Origin: Syngnathus acus
Lineage: Eukaryota; Chordata; Actinopteri; Syngnathiformes; Syngnathidae
DNA length: 64,000 bases
Assembly: GCF_901709675.1 (NCBI RefSeq)
Contig: NC_051088.1
Coordinates: forward strand, 15,738,193-15,802,192
Direction of reading: 5' to 3'
Made by a program: the position numbers and the translations under genes. The notes under the pieces were generated by a model. The model had not been told where the DNA came from. It worked only from the letters and a program-made list of their open reading frames with translations, and searched no databases. Positions within the stretch are counted from its first letter, which is position 1; the number at the start of each line of letters is the position of its first letter. Below, piece after piece: positions 37,301 to 54,478 of this stretch.

Positions 37301-40300
37301 TAAATGAAGTTGAATTGCAAAGAAATGTGTACATTTATCCAAACTTATTGAGACAATGAGTGCAAAAATGAGCGAGGGAGAGGGAAAGAGCAAGAGTGAG
37401 AGATGTGCTTGGCGGGGTTGTGACGGAACGACAGTACCGCCATGTACAATGTGGCGTGCACTTAAAAATACTATAAATTTGCAAATGGAGTATGGCATTC
37501 TATGACATTAATCAGTCATTTGTTCATATCTACGAACATTCGCGGATTGCGGAAAACCTATACAGTTACTATGCAAAGTCACATTTTGTTCCCACAAATC
37601 AATTGATAATGTTAGCAATCATTTTACAGAACTCTCATTGATGCTTACCATTCGCTACCATTGAACTTGAACTGAATAGGAATCACATATTTTTCAGTCA
37701 CCATGTGCAATGTGTGTACACAAACTAATAATTAACAGGTAATAAAATGCATGGATTTAATTTAGCTACAGTTATGAGTAAAGTAACTAAATCACTTTTC
37801 AAGTCAAGCAATCAGTTAATTTGTCAATGTAACTCCAGCAACATTCTTGTGTACACATAGTAGTAAATTTAATTGTAACTAATGTTAATGTTTAGCAGGG
37901 AGTATTAGTGTGTACTAGTAGGTCCTACTGCATATCAGTGTGTGTTACTGTGCACTAGTTTGTGTCGCAGTGTACTTTGTGTAACAACTGTCTGCTTGTA
38001 TGTGTAGCAGTCGGCTAAACATACTCAAAGTATATGCACTCTTGTAAATGTACAATACATAGCTGTAATGTTATATTATATATTGACCAAAATGTGTCAA
38101 TAGAGATGATGTAGCGCAATAGAATACTGCTGAAGTACATTCAAATGGTAATAGATAAAGAGAGTCACATGTTCAGCAGCCGGAGAGAATACACAGAACC
38201 AGCATCCTTCCTCTTGCAACTTTCATCATCACATTATCAATTAAACATGGCTGCCAAAGAGGAGTGGGGAGATCTCGCAAAGGACGAAAGATGAGGAGGA
38301 CAAGAAAGGCGGGGACTCCGGCGGCCTTTAAGCTGCACTGGAAATTATCAACAAGCGCTCGATACTGACATGCTTGTGACCCACCGCTGGGATTGTGACA
38401 ACTCTTTCACCCACCGCCTCGTAACACGAGAGCCTTGACAGCCGACTACAGTATGACTAGAGAGGCAAAAAGGCTTTTTCATGCTGCACTTAGCAGCGCA
38501 CAGCGAGCCATCGACGAACCCATTCATTGTGAATGCGGTGGGGGGGGGCGGGGCCGCGGATGTGGTGAAGCTCTGTGCACGAGGCTTTCAAACTGCTCCC
38601 TGCTCAGCCTGAAATATGCCATGAAGCATTATTGGTGCAACTGCAGCTCACGAACATGATTAAACTCTCCAAGTTCCTGCCAATCCATTAGTACGCGATG
38701 CATCAGTAATCTGTTTTTCTTCTGCTGCTGGTCTTATCCACCTCCTCCTTAAAATGAGCAAATCTTTTGGAATAACCACAGTGCAGTACATCTTTCAGAG
38801 GTACAGTCGACTGCTCGCTTAAACCAGCGTCCATGTTTACTTCCTGGCAGGTTGCTGCGTCAGCACTAAATAAGGGCGAGGTTCCACCAGGACTCCGTTG
38901 TGGTCCACACTGAGGACCTCTGACCCTAAGCAAGAGTAATGTGAAAGGGCTTTAAGGCAACGCTCCTCAATCTTTTCACCACCTTGGACAGGTTGTCCGA
39001 CAATATTTTCACGGACCGGCTTTTAAGGTGCGGCGATTAAATACAACAAAATAAAACGATACGACCCGCATAAAAACAATGGTATTGTGGTGCCGAAGGA
39101 AAGGAGACGTAGGAGGTGTGTCGCAAAAACTTGATTAAATATACTCATAAAACGAGAGATTGAAACAACAACGGTGGTGTGCAAGTGCCTTACCACATAA
39201 AAAGCACGGTCACAACACACTCCATCAACCCTTAGTTCCATGGAGGAATTCTGTTTGCGAACACCACAGTATAATATATATGAATCCACTGCGTAATGTA
39301 ACTTTACGAGCAGCATCACCGAGGTGTAGGAGAGAATCAGGTCTATTTTTCAAAATAAAAGATCGTTTGGATTCAGATAAATAAAACAAAAATAATGCAT
39401 GTTATTTATTCTTTCTTGTGCCGCACGGTATCAAATGTTGAGTCAACAACAACATGGGAGTCTGAACAGTCAAATACATAATGACAGCCTAAGGTCAAAT
39501 CCGAAACGAAAGACTTGAGAGTCGTGCACGACATGAGCCTCGTGCCTGAACTGAGAGCAAGGTAACATGACAAAACTTGAAAGTAGAAGTCACTGTTCAG
39601 TCTGGTCTGCAGCCCACAAGAGGACTTTTTGCTCCTCTGAGTGGAGTGAGCCATAAATCAATTAACATTGGCTGTCTGTGCTGAATCACGATTGGCTGAT
39701 AAGCATTAAGCCAAGTCTGATTGGTCAGCTCACCACTAATGGAGTTTTTATTTTCTTCTTTTATTTTTATTTTTAAACAGGCCTAATCTGGAATCAGATT
39801 GTTTACTTTCAGGCCCATTAGAAGACTGCATCATTCATTCCATTTGTCCCCGTGTTCTCACTTGCTTCTCTCCTTTTCTCTTCTTGTGTCCTCGTGTCTG
39901 TCCGGTTCACGTGTCTGTTTGTCTGACGGTTGTCATGGCGACCATTCAACTCTCCACCATCTTTTTTTTAGTGTTGTTCTTCTAGAACATTCCCTTCTCA
40001 GAGTTTCCCCTTCTGTGTTGAGTGCAGGATGACATAATCCCGTCATGAAATATTCAAACAGTAGAACCGGGATGACCCGGCCCGTCTGGGACCTCCCACG
40101 CTTGTAAAACCTTTATTTGTCCTGACATCTGACCAACCGGCACCCTCTCTTCTTTTGGTGTGCGCGTTTGTTTGTGTGTGTCACATGAGGATGACATTGA
40201 CATGATATTGACATTAGATCACATAATATGACATGAGAATGATGTGACATGATAATCAAGAGACATCATGTGACATGAGAATGTGAGGATTACATCAGGT

Positions 40301-43300
40301 GACATCATGTGACATGAGAAAACAGGTGGTGTGAAGACGACTTCATGTGACATGAGAATGACGTGATATGTTGATATCATATGACAGAAGAATGACATCA
40401 TGTGACGAGGAATATGTCATCTAGTCTTATCATTTGACCATATGACCACGAGTGGCATGAGGATAACCTGTGACCAGAGGATGACGTGATATGGGAATGG
40501 CATGAGGTTGCATGAGAATGACGTGAAAGGAAGATGACATTATATAATGAGAATGTTAATGACATCAAGGTGACGACATTCGATTTAAGTCACAGTTTTT
40601 CATGTCAACATTACGGTCCACAGGTATGGTGACATGGTGCCCAACACCATTGCCGGGAAGATTTTCGGCTCCATCTGCTCACTAAGCGGCGTGCTGGTCA
40701 TCGCACTCCCCGTGCCCGTCATCGTGTCCAACTTCAGCCGGATCTACCACCAGAACCAGCGCGCGGACAAGATGCGAGCACAGCAGGTCAGGGCACCAGA
40801 AGAAAACCATGATACCGTCAACGGCAATATCAACACAATCATCATGTTCATTACATTCAAGAAAAGTTCAAACTTGACCCACTTTCAACCTCACCACTCA
40901 CTACCTGCTCTAATTTGCTCCTCTGACAACTCGACCCAAACTTCACTACTTTCACCACACTTCTACAATTGACAATAAGTAGACTAATTTCACTACACGG
41001 CTCTAACGACGTACATGACTAACTGCATCACACTAACCACACTATACTACTCTAACTTCATTATTTATATTAGACCTCTACCTTACTCTCACTAACTACA
41101 TTAACTAGGGTGTTTGCAAAATAACTTTAACAGCACAATGTTAATAATAAATCTGTGTCACAGAAAGTGCGTTTGGCTCGAATCCGCATGGCAAAGAAAG
41201 GAACTACAAATGCCTTCCTGCAGTACAAAGAAGACCGAGCCCTTGGGGTGAGACACATACACGTACACAACATACACGTTTTCGACTGTAGCCACATGTG
41301 TTTTCACTGTTTGTGTTTATCCCACTGCTATATGTGAAGCGCTTTGTTACAGCTGCAGCTGTTGTAAAACACACAACACCTGCAATTTGTGTTTGTAGGA
41401 TATTGTGTGAAAGATTATATTTTGTGAATTTAAGTGAAATTTGAACCAATAAGAAATGATAAAAAAAACACATAATGGTCTCAAAGATCACAGCGTCATA
41501 TGCATACATAATTATTAATTAATTTCTTAATTAATTTGCAGCCTTGGCACACAGATGGTAGACCATTTACACTTTTACACTGTTCAAGCTTTGGACATTT
41601 TACAGTATATAAAGACAAAACAAAAGTGGTTCAAGGATTGAACCCTGTGGGATACCTGTGACAAGATCTTTTAAAATAGATTTTGTATCATGTATTTTAA
41701 CTCATTGAGATTGTCCATTAAAGATTTAATCCGATCTGCCGCTAATTTTTCAGTAATCATTTACACGGCACGAAGAATGCTTATTGGGCTATAGTTTTAT
41801 ACTGAGTGAGGTTCAGCACTCTTAAAAATCGGAGCAACAACTGCTGGCTTCCAATATTCACGGAAACTTCTCTGTGTGAATGAAATATTTACAATGTGAG
41901 TTACAGGTTTGGTCAAGACACAGGCGAGTTCCTTAATCACAACAGTCCATTTCATACACATCCTTTGACCATTTGGATTTGAGTTAGTCAATTACCTTTG
42001 CTACTTGACTTTCAGATATGCTTTCAAAATTAAAAAATGGCAAATGGTAGTTTGCACAGGAACTCCCAGTGTGGCATATTGCATCTACTAAATTCACAGA
42101 AAGGCTAAACTAGTCCATACCCCTGAATGCAGTCCATACCCACAATGCAGTTCATCGCACTGAACACTTTTTTATTATACGTGTGTGTGTGTCTGTTTGT
42201 GTGTGTGTTTGCGTGTGTACAGGACCGAGACAGTGACAGTGGCGCTTTGTGCGTAAGAAACAAGTCGGCATTCGAATATCAACATCATCACCTTCTTCAC
42301 TGTTTGGAGAAGACCACGGTGAGTAGAATATGCTTAGTCATTGTCAGTACATTACATTACACATAATGATGTAATAATAATAATCACAACGATGGTAATA
42401 ATAATGACTAATAATAATTTGCGTACTCTTTGAAATGCCACAAGCCTTGGCTATCAAGAACACAGAAAAATTGAACCTCAGTTTTGGTGTTTAATGTGTT
42501 TGAAAAAAAATCTGATGAAAGCAAATTCATTTGAAAACAGAAGCAATATTTCCCATAAGAAATAATGTAACTTCATCGTAAGTTGCTTTAAGTTGTTTCT
42601 TTGATTTTATTTTGTTTCTCCCCTTAATACATATGATTTATACGGGCGGGTGTGTGAAAACTGGGACAAAACTGAAATTCCAGTGACGTTTAAGACGTAT
42701 ATTGAAATGATACATCGAAGATGTTTTAGTGTCTGAAAGGATCCAAATTTAGCTTAGATTGTTAGTGGAAGTTCCACTGAGTCTTTGCCACGTTTGTTTT
42801 TGCCTAGCTAAATGGCCTATAAAGGTTCTATATAAAGTTCAAACTAACAAAGAGACGCTATTTTTACGGGTTGTAACGGTAACAGCCACATGTACTTTCA
42901 GTGGCAGAAATAAAATCAACTGTAAGGTATTTGCGTTAAATCATAATGTAAGACAAGTATTTGAACACGTTTGGGGATCACAGTTTGTGGTAGGACAAGA
43001 CTGGAGTTGTCAGCAAGACAATGCTAGACCCTTTGAGAAATGGATGTGACAAGTAGCAAATACAACAAGGCAGGATCAGAAATCAACACATTCCACCACC
43101 ACTCATATTCCGCAAATATGACAGGATGGAGCAAGATCGGACAGGAGTGGTAACCAAGACCATCCTGGACCCTGTGAGAAAGGGATGTGACAAGTAGCAA
43201 GATTGGAAAACTAGATTGGAATGGAGCAATAAACCATTTACTGCCACACCCTGTAAGGAATGAAACAAGTAGCAAATACAACACAATATACAACCTGCAC

Positions 43301-44019
43301 GGAAGACATGTGACAAATAACGCCACGCAATAATGCAACACACCTTTCACCCCCATAGAACCACGAGTTCACGGACGAGCTTAACTACAGTGAGCTGTGC
43401 ATCACCGAGTCGGTAGGCTTTCGGACCAGCCGCAGCACCTCCATGTCCAGCCAGCAGGGTGCGCTGAATCACTCAACGGGCTGCTGTCCTCGCCGAGTCC
43501 GAAGGCGAGCAGCCATGCGGCTGGCCAACTCCACCGTGTCCGTGAGCCGCGGCAGCGTGCAGGAGCTTGACACGCTGCATGGAAAGGGCACACCTGGACC
43601 ACCGCAAACGTAAACCTTTGCACCCCATAAAACATTTCAATGATGTTTTACATTGACCTCCTCCTTCCATTTTTTCTATTCCATCATTCAGGACACTGCT
43701 ACAATCCATTGCAACAAGTTAATAATGTCGATATTAGTTCTGCGCCAGATCTTCATCATTCACACACAGTTGTCGTAGCTGTTGTTGCTGACGCGGTCAT
43801 TTGTGTGTCAGGCGTTCCAGCCTCAACGCGCAGATCAACCTCAAGCTGAACTGTGGCGACCAAGACTTCAGCGCAGCCATCATTAGCATCCCCACGCCGC
43901 CCGCCAACACGCCCGACGAGAGCCTGCCGCCCTCGCCCGCCGCCATCCCGAGCGGCATCCTGCGCAACACGCGTGCCACCGCCTACACCTCTGACACCGT
44001 CAAGATCTCCTCCTTGTAA
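31358..44019 (+). CDS. kcnd1: Voltage-gated K+ channel Kv4.1 (Shal type), complete, 8 coding exons
   Basis: Pore-forming subunit of A-type K+ channels. Exons 31358-31513, 32110-32355, 33178-33890, 40624-40786, 41164-41247, 42223-42318, 43359-43609 and 43812-44019 join in phase to 638 residues (human Kv4.1 about 647). Seen: the KChIP-binding N-terminus [21 protein letters not shown]1 domain (about 40-135) with the zinc-site residues H104, C110, C131, C132; S1 about 182-204; S4 [20 protein letters not shown] (about 292-311); filter TLGYGD (370-375); S6 with [11 protein letters not shown]; and a C-terminal tail with [12 protein letters not shown] (second KChIP contact) and [15 protein letters not shown]. 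Kv4.1 rather than Kv4.2/4.3 is chosen mainly because GRIPAP1 is its neighbour in human. Two introns (after residues 52 and 134) interrupt what is one exon in mammals. Intron 3 is 6.7 kb. Confidence 0.93.
32409..33075. repeat. About 90-bp tandem repeat filling kcnd1 intron 2
   Basis: Roughly seven diverged copies of a unit reading AAAGTAGTGCTTTG...CTTGTGGCATCT..GGTGCCAAGGAACTATGTTGAAGTGA...TTCATTTAGAC. They occupy most of the 822-bp intron 2. The same unit recurs in intron 3. Confidence 0.8.
34290..35170. repeat. Same about 90-bp repeat family in kcnd1 intron 3
   Basis: Six to eight copies (interrupted at about 34380-34640) share the words AAAGTAGTGCTT, CATCTTGTGGCATCTC and GAGGAGCTTCATTT with the intron 2 array, in the same orientation. 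Exon 3 therefore lies between two blocks of one repeat family. Confidence 0.8.
35300..35425. mobile_element. LINE/SINE 3' tail fragment
   Basis: The sequence TAAAATGCGCTATATAAATAAAATTG followed by TTGGATTGGATT resembles the common fish repeat tail (CGCTATATAAATAAA then a short tandem end). No body of the element is recognisable. Confidence 0.5.
35617..35665 (+). other. tRNA-like fragment
   Basis: TTGCTTCAGTGG and GCGGGTTCGACTCCCAGC resemble the D-arm/A-box and the T-arm/B-box of a tRNA, about 18 bp apart. There is no matching acceptor stem or anticodon arm, so it is not a functional tRNA gene; a tRNA-derived SINE remnant is the likeliest reading. Confidence 0.35.
35939..36160. repeat. (TGGA)n microsatellite with AGAGTGGAGGGA variants
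   Basis: Two TGGA/GGAT tracts separated by a variant block of AGAGTGGAGGGATGGA units. The Trp/Met/Asp/Gly frames over it are artefacts. Confidence 0.95.
36161..38180. other. kcnd1 intron 3, no embedded gene seen
   Basis: Holds a GT tract (about 36285-36332) and AT-rich sequence. Frames at 36931-37146 and 37220-37498 have no recognisable domain. Confidence 0.5.
38190..38690. promoter_or_regulatory. Candidate conserved noncoding block in kcnd1 intron 3
   Basis: A higher-complexity, GC-richer stretch in an otherwise AT-rich 6.7-kb intron, with several CpGs and no simple repeats apart from a G run at 38540-38548. The frames across it do not look like protein-coding exons. An intronic enhancer is possible but unproven. 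Confidence 0.2.
38950..39115. mobile_element. Dispersed fish repeat fragment
   Basis: Contains GGACAGGTTGTCCGACAATA and CACGGACCGGCTTTTAAGGT followed by a gcggcgattaaatacaac-type segment, wording I recall from many fish repeats. Class (LINE tail or SINE) cannot be fixed. Confidence 0.45.
40185..40585. repeat. Degenerate CATGTGACATGAGAATGA minisatellite in kcnd1 intron 3
   Basis: About 20 imperfect units with the core CATGTGACATGAGAATGACAT run up to within 40 bp of exon 4. The minus-strand Met/Ser/Cys/His frame here is an artefact. Confidence 0.75.
41570..41990 (-). mobile_element. Decayed LINE reverse-transcriptase fragment in kcnd1 intron 5
   Basis: On the minus strand the frame at 41991-41797 reads [20 protein letters not shown], the conserved non-LTR reverse-transcriptase stretch. 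Beyond an in-frame stop, further minus-strand text resembles NYSPISIL and VSHRVQSL, corresponding to the NYRPISIL and GIPQGSIL motifs of L2/CR1/Rex-type LINEs. Stops and frameshifts show it is dead. It sits antisense in an intron. Confidence 0.8.
43020..43345. repeat. About 110-bp tandem repeat in kcnd1 intron 6
   Basis: Three diverged copies share ACCCTGTGAGAAAGGGATGT and GACAAGTAGCAAATACAACA. They end about 15 bp before exon 7. Confidence 0.7.
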
Positions 44020-45890
44020 CATCTGCCAGGGATTTTCCCATGCGCCTCGCACCCTCTTGCCTGCCCGCTTGCCTGCCTGATGCCCGTCGCAGCTGGCTGA
44101 GGATTGTGGGTAGAAGACATAAACACAAAGTCTGTTCTTCCAGTTTTGTCCTCAGCTGATGATGAAAGTGGACATCCAAAAATATGCAAACAAAGCGGGA
44201 CGTAATCGCAACGTTGGAACTAACCGTCAATAGTCAACCATAGGATAAAATGTTTGTGTGCCGTGTTTGACAAACAAAACTAGTCGACAAATGAAGGAAA
44301 AATTCCAAACTCAGCTTCCTTCCATCGTACAACAATGAGCATCTTACCATGCTAATGTGATTCCATTTAACAAAAGAAAAACAGACAAAAGCACTGGAAA
44401 TAGTAGATAAACCTCTCATGTGTAGCAATTTCAACCGTTAGACTGTTTATTTAGCAGCATCACGGCGGCCTACTAGCTAGTACATCTGCCTTTTTGTGTT
44501 CGAATCTTGGCTAGTTTTCATATTGTTGTGTCATATTGTATGTTAGCATGTTCGCTTCATTGAAGATGCAGAAATTGTCCATATGTGTGGATGAGAGTGC
44601 TTGTTTGTTTACTTTTACGGACATAGATTGAGGACCGGTCTGCCTATTTGGACAATTAATGGGACTGGTTGCCGGTCAATTGTAGTCTAATCAGTCTCAT
44701 TTCAAATTAATGGATACTTTTCAGAACGTTAATACATGATCATGACATTTTAAATCACATTTGTTGTCACAATGGAAGAAAACTGAAGCTAAACCTGCTA
44801 GCTTAAACATTTGTGCTGCTTGTGCACGTGGCCACTTTGACATTCCTCAGTTTCCTCCTCGGGCGTGTATGGGCGAGCGTGTATGGGAGTGTGACCAAGC
44901 ACAAATTGTAACATATTTTGTAACATAAACGTTTACCTGCACCTGTCAATCACCCCTCATCCCCCCCCAAAAAATAGGAAAAAAAAGGTGTGGACATCAC
45001 CACCTGGTCCGTGCATGAGCATCATAAGACTTTCAATTTAGCCAGCATATTCCCAAAAAGAAAAATACAATGAGGGGGAAGATTCTTTCTTATTTTGCAT
45101 GAAGACTTTCTAATGATTTTTGTTTTCATTCAACCACCAAGACGTGGCATCATTCAGGAATGTTCCTGGGCTGGAATGCTGAGAGACATCACTACTATGC
45201 ATGGATACCGTTGTAGGTATTTGATCTCAACACAGTTTTTGTTCACTGGACTTCTTCTGAAGATGGTCATGATAACAAAGGCTACCTTTAGCGCAAATTT
45301 TCTTCAGCATTTGGTTATGCTAATTTACGCTCACGTTTTTCACCTCACTCAGTAAATAACCTCTGCGTCGACTACTAGTGACGACAGATGCTAATGTATG
45401 TTAAGTTTGTGCCTTGGAAACAAGGTGATCGCAACAATTGCTTACTTTAGTGGCAACAGATGCAAATTTGCTCACACAGGGAATACTTGGGGGCATTCAA
45501 AATATCTGCACCAATGATAGTGACCACTAATGGTATTAGCTAACAACACATTTAGCTAAGATTAGCATTTTGACAAAAGTAGGGGTTGAGGGGGTTCAGT
45601 GAACAAATTATTAATAAGTAAGTGATAAAACCATGATAAAAGCACATACATGTATATTCATGACACCAATAAATGACATGATAAAAACTCCTCTTCCTCT
45701 TTTTTTAAACTTTATTTACCTATATTGTTTTATTTTTCAAACACACAAAACTAAGAAAAACATCTGTATCCAGTCACCTGGATTTAGTTACCTGCTGCTA
45801 GCATGAACTTAAGCAGCATCTTAGAATTGAGTTTAGTGAATTATTTTCAAGAACAAATAGAAGTGACGTCTACGCGGACTTGAATCTCAT
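44020..45890 (+). other. kcnd1 3' UTR and intergenic sequence
   Basis: AT-rich sequence after the kcnd1 stop codon, with no further gene seen. A plus-strand AATAAA at 45668-45673 is a possible distal poly(A) signal; nearer signals are not canonical. Confidence 0.45.
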
Positions 45891-46158
45891 TTTTCTCATT
45901 TTTATCCCGCCAAAGTAGTAACCTATGAGAAGAGACATGACGCATAGGTCACGCCCCGCCCAACACAGGTGAAAAAGTCGCGCAGTGCATTGTGTGAGTA
46001 ACTTCGTCGGCAGGAGGACCAACTTTTTCCTCTCATCGCCTGCTTTTCTACGTTTTTATTTTTGTAATGGGGTGGGAAAGATTAAAATCCTGTACAACGC
46101 CTTGTGACCTCAGGCAAGCTCAATAGACCACCTTTACCTTTTTTAAGTTTTGGGAACG

Positions 46159-46206
<48 letters not shown>

Positions 46207-46312
46207 CTCGCTCTCGCTCTCGCTCTCTCTCTCGCGACGTGGACGCGCACACTTACCTGCACGCGATGGAGGAGCACGCGCACATAGTCAAGTGAGGGGA
46301 GGTGACGTCATC
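45890..46312 (+). promoter_or_regulatory. Promoter and 5' UTR region of st14-like gene
   Basis: Contains a GC box (CACGCCCCGCCC near 45952), a long CT tract (46161-46235, with CGCTCT variants), and a full CRE palindrome TGACGTCA at 46303-46310, two bases before the start codon. The start site of transcription is not determined. Confidence 0.45.
46161..46235. repeat. (CT)n microsatellite in the st14-like 5' region
   Basis: Pure CT followed by CGCTCT units. It lies about 80 bp upstream of the start codon, probably in the 5' UTR or core promoter. Confidence 0.9.
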
Positions 46313-52620
<6,308 letters not shown>

Positions 52621-53020
52621 CGACACAGCTAATGTCACCACAGGAAGTTTAAGAGTTTCAAGTTAAAGGCGCGCACTTATCTACATGTGAGAATTTTAGC
52701 AACATATGCAACAGGTCTTATGATGTTGTTTTGACATTACACTAGGATCTCTAAAACACACTAGTGATAGGAAACTTGTCCAAAAGCAACTTGACTTTTG
52801 GCAGACTTGGACTTTTTGAAGAGCCTTTCGACTTTTGGAGTCTTTACAGACATGTTAGAACTTTTGAAATATATATATATCTGTTATAAAATGTCAGAAA
52901 ATTCTTTCCTCAAAGTCTTTACTGGGCTGTTAGGGAGTTTTTAAAGAAACAAACAGGTGAGTGACAAACAAAATACAAATTGCCAACACTGAAAGTGTAC
53001 CATGTGGTCCTACTCTGAGT

Positions 53021-53026
53021 TTATTA
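53021..53026 (-). terminator. Likely rad51c poly(A) signal
   Basis: AATAAA on the minus strand, about 140 nt downstream of the rad51c stop codon. Confidence 0.6.
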
Positions 53027-53099
53027 CAATGATAAAACAGTGAAATTGAGATAGCTTTACATCCCTGCTCGTTTCTCAAGGTAACACTGTAGTTGGACA

Positions 53100-53105
53100 A
53101 ATAAA
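53100..53105 (+). terminator. Likely st14-like poly(A) signal
   Basis: AATAAA on the plus strand about 480 nt after the st14-like stop. It lies only 60 bp from the rad51c stop codon, so the two 3' UTRs would overlap. Confidence 0.4.
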
Positions 53106-53164
53106 CCCTTGACTCTGATTGTCTTCATACAAGTGAACCCAGGATGGCAGCTTCGAAGTTTGTT

Positions 53165-54478
53165 CTAGCAGGCAGCCGATTGGTCTGCCAGTGTTCGGGG
53201 GCGTTTACTTGGCGGCTCCTCCGATCGGTCGTCATCTCTAAAGCCATCCATTGTGATTTGGTAGTTAACCGTGGCTTCCTCATGTTCTGGCGACTTAAAG
53301 ATGGTCGCCTGCCTTTGTGAACCTGCCCACCGCAGGAGGAGCCTCACGGTGGGCGCGTGACCCCAGCTCTCCCCCAAAGCAGGGACCAGCTTAGATTGTC
53401 CGCCCTGCAGCCGTGTGGTCATCTGGTTGCTCAGGACCACCGCCAAATCGTGCTTGGTTGCCATGGAGATGAGCTGCTGGGCCAGGCCATTGAGCAGGCG
53501 GGTTCGCTGACTCTGCAGCTCGTCAAAGTGCTGACGAAAGGGAAAGGCCACGCTGTCAATCACGAGGAGGCGGACCTTCGGGTGACTAGACAGGAAGTCG
53601 GGTAGAAGGTAGATCTCGGCCAGGAGCTCCACGTAGTCATGGCAACGGACCTGAGGTACACCAAGATGGAAAGTGAGCTGAAGTGGATACAGGTTCCTGT
53701 AGGGGTGTCACGTTACCAGGAAGATGTTGGACAGTATCGTTTCCACGGTGAAGGTGGAGGCGGCATCTCGTTGCTCGGCTGCTTCAGCCAGCAAGGTGCA
53801 ATGGCGGACAGTGGCGGCAGCAAGGTCCACCACTCTTTGAACCATGAAGCTTCCCTCTGTGTCAATGAAGACCACCTGACCCCCTAGTCCGCCAAAACAA
53901 GGGGGCACCTGAACATCCACGGCCAGCTGCAGACTGATGCCATACTCGTGTCACATCATCTGCCATCGTATATATAGAGCTTATGCACGTCCCTCACCAA
54001 AGTTGTGTTTTTCCCACTCCCGGCGCTCCACAGATCTCTGTGGTTTTCCCGACAGGAAGTCCTCCTCCGAGCGCAGCATCCAGCCGTGAGGAGAACGTCA
54101 CGATGCGGTTTTGCTCTTCTTCCTTCTGCAGAAGATCCAGTGCGGTCAAAGAAGCTCCATCTGCTGCTGCTCCTTCTCCATCAGCTCCTCCCTCCCGCCT
54201 CACGGCCTTAAGCACCTCCAGCGCCTCCTCTTGGCTCAGACCTGCCTCTGCAACAAAGAGATCTTCAGGTCCCAGAATATATAATTTTTGTGAAGAAAAC
54301 AGGTGCAGATTTTACTATAAGGTCATAACGCCTCGCTCTCGCTGTGAAACGAGAATTTACCTCGACTAAGCTCGAGTGCGCTGACTTGCATGACGTCATC
54401 CAGCATCTGAAACCCTGCGTTGAGGATTTTGACTTTGACCTGTGGACTCAGTCGCAGAGTGGACACCGGTCTCTGCAT
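53165..54478 (-). CDS. rad51c: RAD51 paralogue C, homologous recombination ATPase, 4 exons
   Basis: Member of the BCDX2 and CX3 complexes that support RAD51 loading and crossover resolution. Minus-strand exons 54478-54361, 54247-53998, 53933-53717 and 53650-53165 join in phase to 356 residues (human 376). The start [18 protein letters not shown] matches human from its Met10, so the first nine human residues are absent. Walker A GAPGVGKT, the segment [18 protein letters not shown], Walker [10 protein letters not shown] and the LTNQMTT-type loop (LSNQMTTRL) are intact, as is [10 protein letters not shown]. The C-terminus has a basic SKRPR cluster like the human nuclear signal. The last exon holds in one piece what several exons encode in human, while a 66-bp intron (53651-53716) sits at a different place. 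Convergent with st14, divergent from abt1. Confidence 0.93.

Noticed and set aside
42759-43049. A 96-codon frame containing CQQDNARPF, reminiscent of a mariner transposase motif
   Set aside because: The resemblance is limited to a few residues, no other transposase motif is present, and the end overlaps the intron 6 tandem repeat.
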